From Pseudomaricurvus sp. HS19 (GTDB lineage: Bacteria; Pseudomonadota; Gammaproteobacteria; Pseudomonadales; Cellvibrionaceae), in the NCBI RefSeq assembly GCF_009857815.1, contig NZ_WVVW01000001.1, positions 1,240,001 to 1,304,000 of the forward strand: 64,000 bases of DNA. The letters are read 5' to 3'. Below the pieces are notes generated by a model. That model searched no databases, was not told the DNA's origin, and saw only the letters and a list, made by a program, of their open reading frames with translations. Of this stretch, positions 35,710-44,525 are shown in pieces. Position 1 is the first letter of the stretch. Each line of letters begins with the position of its first letter. The position numbers and the translations under genes were made by a program.

Positions 35710-36783
35710 TCAGCCTCCGGCGAGGGCATCCTCAACCCAGTCAATCACGCGACCATAGCGCTCGGGCAACAGCAGCTTGAGCTCATCAAGCCCCTGGATC
35801 AGGCGCTTGTCACCACTGTGGGTGAAGGTGATATGGCCCACTTTGCGGCCTTCACGCACCTCTTTGCCGTACCAGTAAGGCTCGGCACCGGAGATAGCCC
35901 ACCAGCGCTCATCACGGGGAGTGCCCAGCAGGTTGATCATCACGTTCAGGCCTTTTACCTGTGGCTGTGCCAGAGGCACGCCGGCCACCGCACGCATGTG
36001 ACTCTCGAACTGGCTGACGCTGGCACCGGCCTGGGTCCAGTGGGCGGTGTTGTGCACCCGGGGCGCCAACTCATTGACGATCAGTTCGTCGCCGACACGG
36101 AAACACTCCATGGCCATCACGCCCACATAGTCGAGACCGTCCAGCAGCTTACCCAGCATCTCCTCAGCCTTGGCCTGCAGCGGCTTCAGTCGTGGCAGCG
36201 GCGCCACGGAAGCCGTGAGCACACCGCCCAGCTGCAAGGTCAGGGTCAAGGGATAGAAGAATTTTTTACCTTCGCGATCACGAACGCCAACAATGGCCAT
36301 CTCTTCGTCAAAGGCGATGCCTTTTTCGACAATGGCTTCGTTGCGCCAGTCGTCAGGGATTTGCGTGCCTTCAGCCTGCTTCAGCCAATACTGACCACGA
36401 CCATCGTAACCGCCGGTGCGACGCTTCATCAGGGCGCGCTCACCCAGCTTACTGTAGACATCATCAGCACTGACGGTGTCATCCACCAGCAGCCACGGAG
36501 ACGTGGCCAAGCCGAGGTCATCCAGCAACTGCTTTTGGGTGTAGCGATCGGCCAGACGGCCAAAGACATGCAGATTGAGGAAGTTGGGATGATTGGCCAG
36601 CGCCTGAGTGACGGGAGTGTCCGGCCACAGCTCGCGCTCGGCGGTCACCAGGTCGTCGGCAGCCAGCTCCGGCAACTGCTCGGAATCGATATCCACCGGG
36701 ATGGCTTCCACCGCCAGAGGCATGGCAGCGTGCTTGAGCATGGAGCCCAGCTGACCGTGACCAAGAATCCAGACCTTACTCAT
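35710..36783 (-). CDS. purK: N5-carboxyaminoimidazole ribonucleotide synthase
   Basis: This 357-residue ATP-grasp enzyme has the N-terminal VWILGHGQLGSMLKHAA nucleotide-binding loop, the ATP-grasp motif KRRTGGYDGRGQYW and the ATP-binding EECNEL-type segment as VNELAPRVHNTAHWT. It carboxylates aminoimidazole ribonucleotide with ATP and bicarbonate, giving the substrate of PurE in purine synthesis. It lies 63 bases downstream of purE on the same strand, as usual. Confidence 0.96.
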   Translation of the reverse strand: MSKVWILGHGQLGSMLKHAAMPLAVEAIPVDIDSEQLPELAADDLVTAERELWPDTPVTQALANHPNFLNLHVFGRLADRYTQKQLLDDLGLATSPWLLVDDTVSADDVYSKLGERALMKRRTGGYDGRGQYWLKQAEGTQIPDDWRNEAIVEKGIAFDEEMAIVGVRDREGKKFFYPLTLTLQLGGVLTASVAPLPRLKPLQAKAEEMLGKLLDGLDYVGVMAMECFRVGDELIVNELAPRVHNTAHWTQAGASVSQFESHMRAVAGVPLAQPQVKGLNVMINLLGTPRDERWWAISGAEPYWYGKEVREGRKVGHITFTHSGDKRLIQGLDELKLLLPERYGRVIDWVEDALAGG

Positions 36784-36846
36784 CGCAACTCTCTTCAGGT
36801 AATCACCGGGGAAACGGTTACCGCCCCTCCGATGGCAACAACAGGA

Positions 36847-37335
36847 TCAGGCGCGGGGGTCCGGGTTTTCCAGTACCGACTGCGACTGCTCGGTGCGGAA
36901 TGCCTCAATGCGTCCCGCCAGCTCCGCATCCTGCAGAGAGAGAATTTGTGCGGCCATCAGGCCAGCGTTAAACGCACCGGCACCACCGATGGCCAGAGTA
37001 CCAACAGCCACACCGCGAGGCATCTGCACAATGGACAACAGGCTGTCCTGGCCATTGAGGGCCTTGCTCTGTACTGGTACACCCAGCACCGGCAGGCGGG
37101 TTTTGGCGGCCGCCATGCCCGGCAGGTGTGCAGCACCGCCAGCACCGGCAACAATCACTTCAAAACCGTTATCCGCAGCGGTTTCGGCAAAGCTCATCAG
37201 CTTGTCCGGCGTGCGGTGGGCAGAAACCACTTCCACATGGTAAGCCACCTGCAGGCGATCCAGAATCTCGGCCGCCTCCTGCATGGTAGGCCAGTCGCTC
37301 TTTGAGCCCATGATAATGGCGATTTTTGGTTTCAT
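36847..37335 (-). CDS. purE: N5-carboxyaminoimidazole ribonucleotide mutase
   Basis: This 162-residue enzyme has the class I PurE pattern: [37 protein letters not shown] with the phosphate-binding and catalytic loop, and [21 protein letters not shown]. The ATG at 37335 is the family start; longer frames exist upstream. It interconverts N5-CAIR and CAIR in purine synthesis. A dispersed repeat (37447-37546) is located between its promoter region and tRNA-Val. Confidence 0.97.
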   Translation of the reverse strand: MKPKIAIIMGSKSDWPTMQEAAEILDRLQVAYHVEVVSAHRTPDKLMSFAETAADNGFEVIVAGAGGAAHLPGMAAAKTRLPVLGVPVQSKALNGQDSLLSIVQMPRGVAVGTLAIGGAGAFNAGLMAAQILSLQDAELAGRIEAFRTEQSQSVLENPDPRA

Positions 37336-37446
37336 GCTGTTATCCCCCGGGGTCTTCCCCCATGCTTCAGGGTGCCCCGGCTTCCGCGGAGCCCTAAACG
37401 AAAAAACCCGCAATAAAGCGGGTGCAGGCTACCAACAAATCCAATG

Positions 37447-37546
37447 CGTCATCGCGAGCGCAGCGCGGCGATCCAGGTCTACCGCTTGCACCGTATGGTG
37501 CCAGAATGGATTGCTTCGTCGCTGAAAAACGCTCCTCGCAATGACG
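37447..37546. repeat. Dispersed repeat unit B
   Basis: A 100-base unit begins CGTCATCGCGAGCGCAGCG and ends CTCCTCGCAATGACG. Its arms match those at 30736-31097, but the core is different (CTACCGCTTGCACCGTATGG). It lies between purE (start 37335) and tRNA-Val. Same family, divergent middle. Confidence 0.8.
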
Positions 37547-37575
37547 AGGCGGGGTTTATCATCTGCCGGCAGCAC

Positions 37576-37608
37576 CATTTCCCGCCGATAAGCATCGCCC
37601 GGGAAATG
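37576..37608 (-). other. Stem-loop just downstream of tRNA-Val
   Basis: CATTTCCC (37576-37583) pairs with GGGAAATG (37601-37608), with GCCGAT/ATCG pairing inside. It begins about 6 bases after the tRNA-Val 3' end. No U tract follows, so it could be a processing structure or a weak terminator. Confidence 0.45.
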
Positions 37609-37613
37609 AAATT

Positions 37614-37690
<77 letters not shown>

Positions 37691-37775
37691 GTGAATTCCT
37701 TTCTTCTCATTGAGGATGACGTCAGCCAGCCCTCAAACACCGAAAATACAGCATACGGCCCCGAAGAAGGCGCGT

Positions 37776-37804
37776 ACTTTACCAGCACTACTGCAAGCAG
37801 GCAA
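37776..37804 (-). promoter_or_regulatory. Promoter for tRNA-Val
   Basis: Minus-strand TTGCCT (37799-37804) and TAAAGT (37776-37781) are spaced by 17 bases. The following discriminator ACGCGCC is GC-rich and almost identical to that of the tRNA-Asn promoter at 39947-39975, typical of stringently controlled stable-RNA promoters. Transcription would start about 80 bases before the tRNA. Confidence 0.55.
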
Positions 37805-37941
37805 TACCCGGAAAACGGCTTATTTGACAGATTCTTAGCAGCCCCTCCAGCCTACTCAGCGCAGGGCTTTACCGCTAGACTGTGGCCAGAAAACAGGCCC
37901 GGACAGAAGCCTGCACTGAATAACAAGGATCATTCGGACAG

Positions 37942-38859
37942 ATGCAAATAGCAGTTACCGGGGCAAACGGGTTTGTCGGCACAGCCCTCTGCAGCCACCT
38001 GGCCAAGCGCCAGCACCGGGTCATCGCCCTGCTCCGCAGCCCTGCTGCGCTCAACCAGTGGCCGGAAGACAGCAACTCCAGGGCAGTGAGCGTCGACTAC
38101 AACGATGACTCCTCTTTACTTACCGTGCTCGCTGGCTGCGATGTAGTGGTTCACCTGATTGCCCGCACTCACTCGGCGGATTCCGCCGATGCCCTGAGGG
38201 ACTATCTCAAGGTTAACCTGGAGCTGAGCGAACGTATTGCCAAACTGGCAGCCAGAGCCGGCATCCGACGCCTCGTCTACCTGAGTAGTATAAAAGCACT
38301 GGGAGAAGCCACCTGCGGCACTCCCTTCTCCAGCGGCAGCGAGCCACAGCCCACCACGCCCTATGGCATCAGCAAGCTGGAAACGGAGCAACGGCTGCAG
38401 GAACTCTGTCAGGAACTGGGCATGGAGCTGACAGTGGTGCGCCCACCCCTGATCTACGCCGCGCACGCCAAAGGCAATATTCACACCCTGCGCCGAGCCC
38501 TTGAGAAGGGCCTGCCCTTGCCGCTGGCCTCTATTCACAACCACCGCAGCATCGTGACCCTGCCCCACCTCTGCGAGCTGCTGCGCCACTGCTGCGAACT
38601 GCCACAGATGGCAGGGCAAACACTACTGACCAGCGACTGCCCGACACTTTCCACGCCGCAACTGGTGCGCAAAATTGCTGCTGATATTGGCCGCCCAGCC
38701 CGCCTTTTACCCATTCCGCCGGCACTGCTGCGATTAGCCGCTCGCTGCGTGGGCAAGAAGGAGATGGCCGATCGGCTGCTTGGGGACCTTGAAGTGGACG
38801 ACAGCGCCACCCGCAAGCTGCTCGAATCCAGCTCAGCCACCCAGGGGGCCACATGCTGA
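37942..38859 (+). CDS. NAD-dependent epimerase/dehydratase (WbpV-like)
   Basis: This 305-residue extended SDR has the N-terminal VTGANGFVGTAL glycine motif, catalytic serine in YLSSIKALG and YGISK Tyr/Lys. The KALGE-TPF and SEPQPTTPYG segments resemble WbpV/WbjF-type epimerases that make N-acetylated 6-deoxyhexoses such as UDP-QuiNAc/FucNAc. The ATG at 37942 is close to a purine-rich stretch. Its stop overlaps the start of the WbpL-like gene by 7 bases. It should supply a sugar nucleotide for O-antigen initiation; exact product uncertain. Confidence 0.85.
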   Translation: MQIAVTGANGFVGTALCSHLAKRQHRVIALLRSPAALNQWPEDSNSRAVSVDYNDDSSLLTVLAGCDVVVHLIARTHSADSADALRDYLKVNLELSERIAKLAARAGIRRLVYLSSIKALGEATCGTPFSSGSEPQPTTPYGISKLETEQRLQELCQELGMELTVVRPPLIYAAHAKGNIHTLRRALEKGLPLPLASIHNHRSIVTLPHLCELLRHCCELPQMAGQTLLTSDCPTLSTPQLVRKIAADIGRPARLLPIPPALLRLAARCVGKKEMADRLLGDLEVDDSATRKLLESSSATQGATC

Positions 38860-39884
38860 ACAGCCCCCACACCAGCTTCCTCATTCTGTTTTTGCTGCTC
38901 ACCGTGGCCAGCTACGGGCTCACCTGGCTCTTTCTTTTATACGCCCGCCACCGCGGGGTCATCGACACGCCCAACGAGCGCAGCTCCCACAGCATCCCCA
39001 CCCCCCGGGGCGGTGGCATATCCATCATTATCGGCTTTATCGCCATTTACCTGCTGACCGCCAACCGCGAGTGGATCCCCCAGGCTCCGGCCTGGGCCTT
39101 GCTGCTGGGGGGCTTACCGGTAGCACTGATCGGACTGCTGGACGACCACCACCCCGTCAGCAATCGCATTCGCCTTGCCGTGCACCTGCTGGCCGCAGCG
39201 GCTGCAGTTTGGGTGTTGCAACCACTGCCACACCTGCAGCTGGCCGGGCTCGATATTCGCCTGAGCGGTATCGGTGTGGTGTTTGTGGTCATCGGTATGG
39301 TGTGGATCCTGAATCTCTATAACTTTATGGATGGGATCGACGGCATCGCCGGTACCGAGGCGCTCTCCGTGATGGCCAGCGCGGCCATTATCCTGTTTGT
39401 CGCCGGAGAGGCGCACATCGGTGCCCCACTGTTGTTGCTGTGCGCTCCGGTGCTTGGCTTCCTGTTGCTCAACTGGAGTCCCGCGCGCATCTTTATGGGC
39501 GACGGCTGCAGCGGATTTCTCGGCCTGACCCTGGCCATACTGGCCCTCTACTACGCCAGCACCAGCAGCCTTAACCTCTGGTGCTGGGGCATATTACTGG
39601 GCTGCTTTATTGTCGATGCCAGCTGGACACTCGCTTATCGCCTGCTTAGCGGGCAGCAGTGGCACAGCCCTCATCGCAGCCACGCCTACCAGATTCTCAG
39701 CCGTCGCTGGAACTCCCACGCCAGAGTCACCCTGGCCACCGCCGCCGCCAACCTGCTCTGGTTGGCGCCCTGGGCGCTGGCAGCACAAGCCCTGCCGCAG
39801 TGGGGCTGGGCGTTTTTACTGATCAGCTACAGCCCGCTGGTGGTCCTTTGCGCCACCGTCAAAGCGGGTCAGCCGGACTCCTGA
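38853..39884 (+). CDS. WbpL/WecA-type polyprenyl-phosphate sugar phosphotransferase
   Basis: This 343-residue membrane protein has about ten or eleven transmembrane helices. The cytoplasmic motif DTPNERSSHSIPTPRGGG is typical of MraY/WecA/WbpL enzymes; IGLLDDHHP supplies the paired aspartates and FMDGIDGIAG, then RIFMGDGCSGFLG and HRSHAYQ are the conserved catalytic loops. It transfers a sugar-1-phosphate to undecaprenyl phosphate, starting an O-antigen or similar glycan. It overlaps the WbpV-like gene upstream by 7 bases. Confidence 0.92.
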   Translation: MLNSPHTSFLILFLLLTVASYGLTWLFLLYARHRGVIDTPNERSSHSIPTPRGGGISIIIGFIAIYLLTANREWIPQAPAWALLLGGLPVALIGLLDDHHPVSNRIRLAVHLLAAAAAVWVLQPLPHLQLAGLDIRLSGIGVVFVVIGMVWILNLYNFMDGIDGIAGTEALSVMASAAIILFVAGEAHIGAPLLLLCAPVLGFLLLNWSPARIFMGDGCSGFLGLTLAILALYYASTSSLNLWCWGILLGCFIVDASWTLAYRLLSGQQWHSPHRSHAYQILSRRWNSHARVTLATAAANLLWLAPWALAAQALPQWGWAFLLISYSPLVVLCATVKAGQPDS

Positions 39885-39946
39885 AGACTGCCTTTTTTGC
39901 TTATAAATCAATCGCTTAATTTTTAGATTATTTTGCCACTCAACCC

Positions 39947-39975
39947 TTGACGATACCGAATCGGCTCTATATTAT
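39947..39975 (+). promoter_or_regulatory. Promoter for tRNA-Asn
   Basis: TTGACG (39947-39952) and TATTAT (39970-39975) are separated by 17 bases, an almost ideal sigma-70 promoter. It is followed by a GC-rich ACGCGCC discriminator, as in stringently controlled tRNA promoters. The tRNA starts 41 bases after the -10 box. Confidence 0.75.
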
Positions 39976-40015
39976 ACGCGCCATCTTGAGGGGCACAGAC
40001 CACTCGGATACCCGT

Positions 40016-40090
40016 TCCGGCATAGCTCAGCGGTAGAGCAGTAGACTGTTAATCTATTGGTCCCTGGTTCGATCCCAGGTGCCGGAGCCA
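40016..40090 (+). tRNA. tRNA-Asn (GTT)
   Basis: A 75-base cloverleaf with acceptor TCCGGCA paired with TGCCGGA, discriminator G and encoded CCA. The anticodon loop ACTGTTAAT reads GTT; T arm CCTGGTTCGATCCCAGG. It is between the WbpL and WbpM-type genes. I looked for a second copy of its 3' end in the window as a sign of island integration and saw none. Confidence 0.96.
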
Positions 40091-40096
40091 CTTTCT

Positions 40097-40124
40097 AAAA
40101 GGCAGCTTATCAGCTGCCTTTTTT
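40097..40124 (+). terminator. Intrinsic terminator of tRNA-Asn
   Basis: GGCAGCT (40101-40107) and AGCTGCC (40112-40118) form a stem with loop TATC, preceded by AAAA and followed by TTTTTTCGTTTT. This is a good rho-independent terminator just after the tRNA. Confidence 0.85.
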
Positions 40125-40281
40125 CGTTTTAGTCATACCCTCGGGCACTTCTACTGCCAGCACAGTCGGCTGCCTCACATTTCTCACTTCCCCTGCCGAA
40201 ACACCTCATACTGACGCGCGTTTTTTTTTGCCGGCTGCTACACTGAGCGCATCTTGGCCACTTAACTTCGGATGCCGCAAA

Positions 40282-42231
40282 TTGGATTTGCAACAAAGGG
40301 ATCACAGCACGCTACGCAGACTGCTGGGAGCCGCAAGGCCCACCAAGCGTCTGGTCTCCGTTATCTATGACTCGCTGGCTCTGGGCGCTTCGCTTTATAT
40401 CGCCTGGGCCCTGCGCCTTGGGCAACTGGACATCGCACCCACCCCGATTGATCTGACCTGCCTGGCAATCACCGTCGCCATTTCAATCTTCGTTTTTATC
40501 CGCCTTGGCCTGTACCGCGCCATCTTGCGCTATATGGCCCAGGAAGCCGTAGTCAGTATTGCCATTGGCCTGATTATCTCTGCTGTCACCCTGGCCGCCA
40601 GCAGCTTTTTCCTGAAGGGGACCATCCCCCGCTCTGTTCCAATCATCTATCTTCTGACCGCCTCCTTCCTTATCGGGCTGCCACGCCTGATGGTGCGCAA
40701 TATCGTGCAGATGCTCTACCCCATCGGCGATATTAAGGTACTGATTTATGGCGCGGGCAGCGCCGGAAGAATGCTGGCAGATGCCTTGCGACCCAGCCGG
40801 GAATTTCAGGTAGTCGGCTTTCTTGATGACGATCCACGCCTGCGCGACACCCGTATCCGGGGCCTGCCGGTATACCCGGGCGAGGACGCTGGAGCACTGA
40901 TCGCAAAACACCACTGTACAAAAGTTTTTCTCGCTCTCGGCGCTGCCGATCGGGTCGCCAAACTTGCGATCATCCGCCAGATGGAAAAATACCCAGTGCA
41001 GATCCAGACCATACCCCCACTGCTGGATCTTTCCCGGGGCGACGCCAACATCGAAGAGATTCGCAATATACAGATCGAAGAGCTACTGGGCCGCGACCCG
41101 GTACAACCTGTGCCCGAACTGATGCAGGCCAACATCCACAGCAAGGTGGTTATGGTGACCGGAGCCGGCGGGTCCATTGGCTCTGAACTGTGCCGACAGA
41201 TTATCAAGCACGCTCCACAAACACTGATTCTGTTCGAGCTGAACGAATACAACCTCTACAACATTGAGGATGAGCTAAGTCACACCCCTGACCGCTCCGC
41301 TAACACAGAGCTGGTAGCCATGCTGGGTTCAGTGCAGGATCAGCAGCGCCTGGAAGCGGTGATGAAGCACTTTCAGGTGCAGACGGTATATCACGCCGCC
41401 GCCTACAAGCACGTTCCCCTTGTAGAGCACAATGTAATTGAAGGCACCCGCAACAATGTCTTTGGGACCTGGCACTGTGCACTGGCCGCAAGAAATACCG
41501 GCGTTGAAACTTTTGTGCTGATTTCCACCGACAAGGCAGTGCGCTCCACCAACATCATGGGCGCCAGCAAGCGGCTGGCTGAAATCGCCATTCAACTGGT
41601 CAGCAGAGATGCCCCCTCTACTCGCTTCGCGATTGTACGATTCGGCAACGTGCTGGGCTCATCGGGCTCTGTGGTGCCCAGGTTCCGCAGCCAGATTCAG
41701 ATGGGCGGACCGGTTACGGTTACCCACCCGGATATTACCCGTTATTTCATGACCATACCCGAAGCCTCCCAACTGGTGATTCAGGCCGGGGCCATGTCCC
41801 AGGGCGGTGAGACTTTTGTACTGGAAATGGGAGAGCCTGTACGTATCGCCGACCTGGCTGCGGAAATGATTCGCCTGAGCGGCTACAGCGTGCGCGACAC
41901 AGAGAACCCCCATGGCGATATAGAGATTATCTACTCTGGCCTGCGCCCAGGCGAAAAGCTCTACGAAGAGCTGCTACTGAGCGACAACGTTGTCGGCACG
42001 CAACACCCACGCATCACTCAGGCACGTGAACCGGAGGTAGACCCGGAAGAATTCCAGGAAGTACTTTCTTCACTACGAAAATCCTGTGAGGCACAGGACT
42101 TCCGAAGTGTCGCAGACATCATTCGCAACCTGAACTGCGTCTATGAAGGCAACGGATTTATTGTCGACAACCTTGCTGCCCCATCGGACGGGCCCGGCAG
42201 ACATCCAAAGTTACACGTGGTTACCAAATAA
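40282..42231 (+). CDS. WbpM/FlmA-type nucleotide-sugar 4,6-dehydratase (membrane-anchored)
   Basis: This roughly 649-residue protein has four N-terminal transmembrane helices, a first Rossmann module (VLIYGAGSAGRML) and a C-terminal SDR domain (GAGGSIGSELCRQI). The catalytic residues are as in WbpM, where Met replaces the usual Tyr: the IMGASKRLAEI segment contains MxxxK. Family members convert UDP-GlcNAc to a 4-keto-6-deoxy sugar. The start is uncertain: the TTG at 40282 gives a normal WbpM-like N-terminus, and another TTG lies at 40228. It belongs with the WbpV and WbpL genes but is separated from them by tRNA-Asn. Confidence 0.9.
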   Translation: MDLQQRDHSTLRRLLGAARPTKRLVSVIYDSLALGASLYIAWALRLGQLDIAPTPIDLTCLAITVAISIFVFIRLGLYRAILRYMAQEAVVSIAIGLIISAVTLAASSFFLKGTIPRSVPIIYLLTASFLIGLPRLMVRNIVQMLYPIGDIKVLIYGAGSAGRMLADALRPSREFQVVGFLDDDPRLRDTRIRGLPVYPGEDAGALIAKHHCTKVFLALGAADRVAKLAIIRQMEKYPVQIQTIPPLLDLSRGDANIEEIRNIQIEELLGRDPVQPVPELMQANIHSKVVMVTGAGGSIGSELCRQIIKHAPQTLILFELNEYNLYNIEDELSHTPDRSANTELVAMLGSVQDQQRLEAVMKHFQVQTVYHAAAYKHVPLVEHNVIEGTRNNVFGTWHCALAARNTGVETFVLISTDKAVRSTNIMGASKRLAEIAIQLVSRDAPSTRFAIVRFGNVLGSSGSVVPRFRSQIQMGGPVTVTHPDITRYFMTIPEASQLVIQAGAMSQGGETFVLEMGEPVRIADLAAEMIRLSGYSVRDTENPHGDIEIIYSGLRPGEKLYEELLLSDNVVGTQHPRITQAREPEVDPEEFQEVLSSLRKSCEAQDFRSVADIIRNLNCVYEGNGFIVDNLAAPSDGPGRHPKLHVVTK

Positions 42232-42248
42232 CAATCCATAAGCCAGGG

Positions 42249-42344
42249 TGTCATTGCGAGCGCAGCGTGGCAACCCATGCTCACTCCGGGCCGGCATCTG
42301 TGCCCACCATGGATTGCTTTGTCGTTGCACTCCTCGCAATGACG
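42249..42344. repeat. Dispersed repeat unit C1
   Basis: A 96-base unit with left arm GTCATTGCGAGCGCAGCG, core ACTCCGGGCCGGCATCTGTG, and right arm ATGGATTGCTTTGTCGTTG ending CTCCTCGCAATGACG. It is the same class as the copies between pheS and pheT, immediately upstream of the GIY-YIG element. Confidence 0.85.
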
Positions 42345-42360
42345 ACGTGAGAAAACTTCC

Positions 42361-42789
42361 CGTCATTGCGAGCACAGCGAAGCAATCCATATTTGGCACA
42401 GCCCCCTTCAACCACACAGCTCCGGGTACAAATCCCTCCATTCAGGATTCATTCCTTCTATGAGAGCAATCTTCCTTGCTCTAGAGCCACCTTTGATTTG
42501 CTTCTCCCGCTCAATCGCACTGGTTATGCTCTCTGTCAGCTCAAAGTAGACCAACCGATCTACCGAGTACTTCGCTGTAAAGCCAGGCAGCAACTTCGAT
42601 TTATGCTGCCAGATCCGATGTATCAGGTTACTGGTCACACCGGTATATAGCGTGCCCCGGTATTTGCTGGCCAGAATATAAACCGCCGGCTGTTTGTTCA
42701 TGGCACCTCCTTGTGCACCCTAAAACATCTTGTTATCTCATATCTTGCCACACATGGTTTGCTTCGTTGCTGCGCGCCTCGCAATGACG
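42361..42789. mobile_element. Putative GIY-YIG element with inward-facing terminal repeats
   Basis: The left end (42361-42401) starts CGTCATTGCGAGCACAGCG and continues AAGCAATCCATATTTGGC. The right end (42745-42789) read inward starts CGTCATTGCGAGGCGCGCAG and continues CAACGAAGCAAACCATGTG. The two ends are therefore terminal inverted repeats of about 40 bases with gaps. Both are the inward form of the right arm of the short units. The GIY-YIG gene fills the interior, so the short units look like deletion derivatives of this 429-base element. No target duplication was seen. Confidence 0.6.
42408..42701 (-). CDS. GIY-YIG nuclease domain protein (COG2827-like)
   Basis: This 97-residue protein is a complete GIY-YIG nuclease domain. 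VYILAS and LYTGVT provide the GIY and YIG strands, Arg29 lies in NLIHRIWQHK, the metal-binding Glu lies in ESITSAIEREKQIKG and the conserved Asn is in GMNPEWRDL. It resembles the small stand-alone proteins often annotated as putative endonuclease. It has a perfect ribosome-binding site, AAGGAGG, 4-5 bases before the ATG. Target specificity is unknown. Its position within paired repeat arms suggests it acts on those arms; this is inference. Confidence 0.88.
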   Translation of the reverse strand: MNKQPAVYILASKYRGTLYTGVTSNLIHRIWQHKSKLLPGFTAKYSVDRLVYFELTESITSAIEREKQIKGGSRARKIALIEGMNPEWRDLYPELCG

Positions 42790-42821
42790 GCCAGGAGAGA
42801 AATCCTTCACCCCCCAAACCC

Positions 42822-42860
42822 CGTCGTTGCGAGCGCAGCGCGGCAACCCATGTTCACTCC
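42822..42860. repeat. Truncated repeat arm D2
   Basis: CGTCGTTGCGAGCGCAGCGC followed by GGCAACCCATGTTCACTCC matches the left arm of the short units, but no right arm follows. It is a partial copy just after the GIY-YIG element and before the metallo-hydrolase stop codon. Confidence 0.75.
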
Positions 42861-42944
42861 ATACCCCAGAAACAGCGCCCATCGCAGACTCAACACCAGC
42901 CCCCGACAAAGCACATCAGGAAGAGAGCATTTTGCAATCTCAAT

Positions 42945-44345
42945 TCACACCAATTCCGACGCTATACCCACCTCCCGCAAGGCATCTTTAAAAGCTTCAC
43001 GTGCTTCGTCCTCACCGTGGACCACCCTAATCTCCCGGGGCGCCACCGGGATCCCCCGCACAAAACGCAACAGATCGGAACGACCGGCATGCGCAGAATA
43101 CCCCCCAACCTGATGCACCCGGGCGTTGATGGTATAGCGCTCCCCATCCAGCTCAACCCAGCCATGACGCGGGCCATAAGTCAGGATATCCCGCCCCGGC
43201 GTGCCTGCGGCCTGATACCCCACAAACAACACATCGTTACGCTTATCCCCAAGCAGCGCCTTGAGATAGTTGACCACCCGACCACCGGCACACATACCAG
43301 AACCGGCGATCACGACACAGGGACGCCCGGATCGCGCCAGATGATGAACAACACGCAGATGGTCGTCATGAGAGTTAACCAGCATCATCTGCTCAAACGA
43401 CAACGGATGCCGCCCGGACTCCACCAGCTCCCGGGCCTCCTCATCCCAATAGGGCTTAAGCTGCCGGTAAATGCGGGTGAATTCAGCAGCCAACGGGGAG
43501 TCCACTACCACAGCCAACTCCTTCCAGGGCAGGGAGGAATCCCCCACAGTTTTGTCACCAAACTCTGCTATCAACCCCTCGATTTCATACAACAGGTCCT
43601 GGGTGCGACCAATACTAAAGGCCGGGATCAGTACCGTACCGCCATCGGACAGGGCATTTTCCAACACCCGCTTCAGGCGGTAACGCCGATCCTCCCGGCT
43701 TTCATGATCCCGGTCACCGTAAGTGCTTTCGATGACCAGTCGGTCAGCGCGCTCGGGGGATTGCGGCTCCGGCAACAATGGCGCGTGAGGAGCGCCGAGA
43801 TCCCCACTGAATACAACCCTCTCTGTGCTTCCTGAAACCTGCGCATCGCACTCCACGTATGCGGAACCGAGAATGTGGCCGGCACGTTGCAACCTGACCG
43901 CCAAAGAGCGCCCCTCTTCAGCGAAAACCTCGTGCCACTGATTGTAAGCAAGCGGCACAATACGGGAGCGAATGGCACCGAGTACCCGCTCAATCAGCCG
44001 CCGGTCGCGAGTGAACCCGATCCGCAGCGCATCCTCCAGAATTTCCGGCAACATAATCGCCGATGGCCTGGAGCAAATAATGGGGCCGCGAAAGCCGGCA
44101 GCCAGCAGATAAGGGATGCGCCCCACATGGTCAATATGCACATGGGTCACCACAAGCGCCCGGATATGGGCTATGGAAAAGTCGATGGCGAGATTATTGG
44201 CCGACGCCTGATGGCCCCCGTCCCGCCCCTGAAACAGACCGCAGTCCACCAGAATACCGGCTCTTTCCTCGGCATCCCCCAGCGACAACTCGTGACACGA
44301 ACCGGTGACGCCACTAAAGGCGCCATGATGTTGAATGGTGATCAT
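42945..44345 (-). CDS. MBL-fold beta-CASP RNA-processing-type hydrolase
   Basis: This 466-residue protein has the metallo-beta-lactamase motif HVHIDHVGRIPYLL that binds two zinc ions and the beta-CASP insertion with IPAFSIGRTQDLLYEI, then a C-terminal RNA-specificity domain (VHQVGGYSAHAGRSDLL and VVHGEDEAREAFKDAL). It is related to CPSF-73/RNase J-like nucleases, so an RNA endo- or exonuclease role is likely. The ATG at 44345 with AGGGAG 8 bases upstream is used. It is divergent from the first gene of the large glycan locus. Confidence 0.9.
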   Translation of the reverse strand: MITIQHHGAFSGVTGSCHELSLGDAEERAGILVDCGLFQGRDGGHQASANNLAIDFSIAHIRALVVTHVHIDHVGRIPYLLAAGFRGPIICSRPSAIMLPEILEDALRIGFTRDRRLIERVLGAIRSRIVPLAYNQWHEVFAEEGRSLAVRLQRAGHILGSAYVECDAQVSGSTERVVFSGDLGAPHAPLLPEPQSPERADRLVIESTYGDRDHESREDRRYRLKRVLENALSDGGTVLIPAFSIGRTQDLLYEIEGLIAEFGDKTVGDSSLPWKELAVVVDSPLAAEFTRIYRQLKPYWDEEARELVESGRHPLSFEQMMLVNSHDDHLRVVHHLARSGRPCVVIAGSGMCAGGRVVNYLKALLGDKRNDVLFVGYQAAGTPGRDILTYGPRHGWVELDGERYTINARVHQVGGYSAHAGRSDLLRFVRGIPVAPREIRVVHGEDEAREAFKDALREVGIASELV

Positions 44346-44525
44346 AATTACACTCCCTGTGTAGAAACCGGCCTCCATGGCCGAGCCAGAGCTATTGGGT
44401 TAGGATACAATGATCCCACTCTGGCATTGGGATCACCGACAGGCGCCGCACAATAAATGGAAAAAATCCGTCCCAATCCCAAAGCAGCTCCTGCCAACTC
44501 AATTTACCGCAAAGATCCGCTTTGA

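Noticed and set aside
35638-37305. Long plus-strand frame opposite purK and purE
   Set aside because: Antisense to two conserved genes with no recognisable domain.
40016-40090. tRNA-Asn as an integration site for the glycan locus
   Set aside because: No second copy of its 3' end and no integrase gene were seen in the window.
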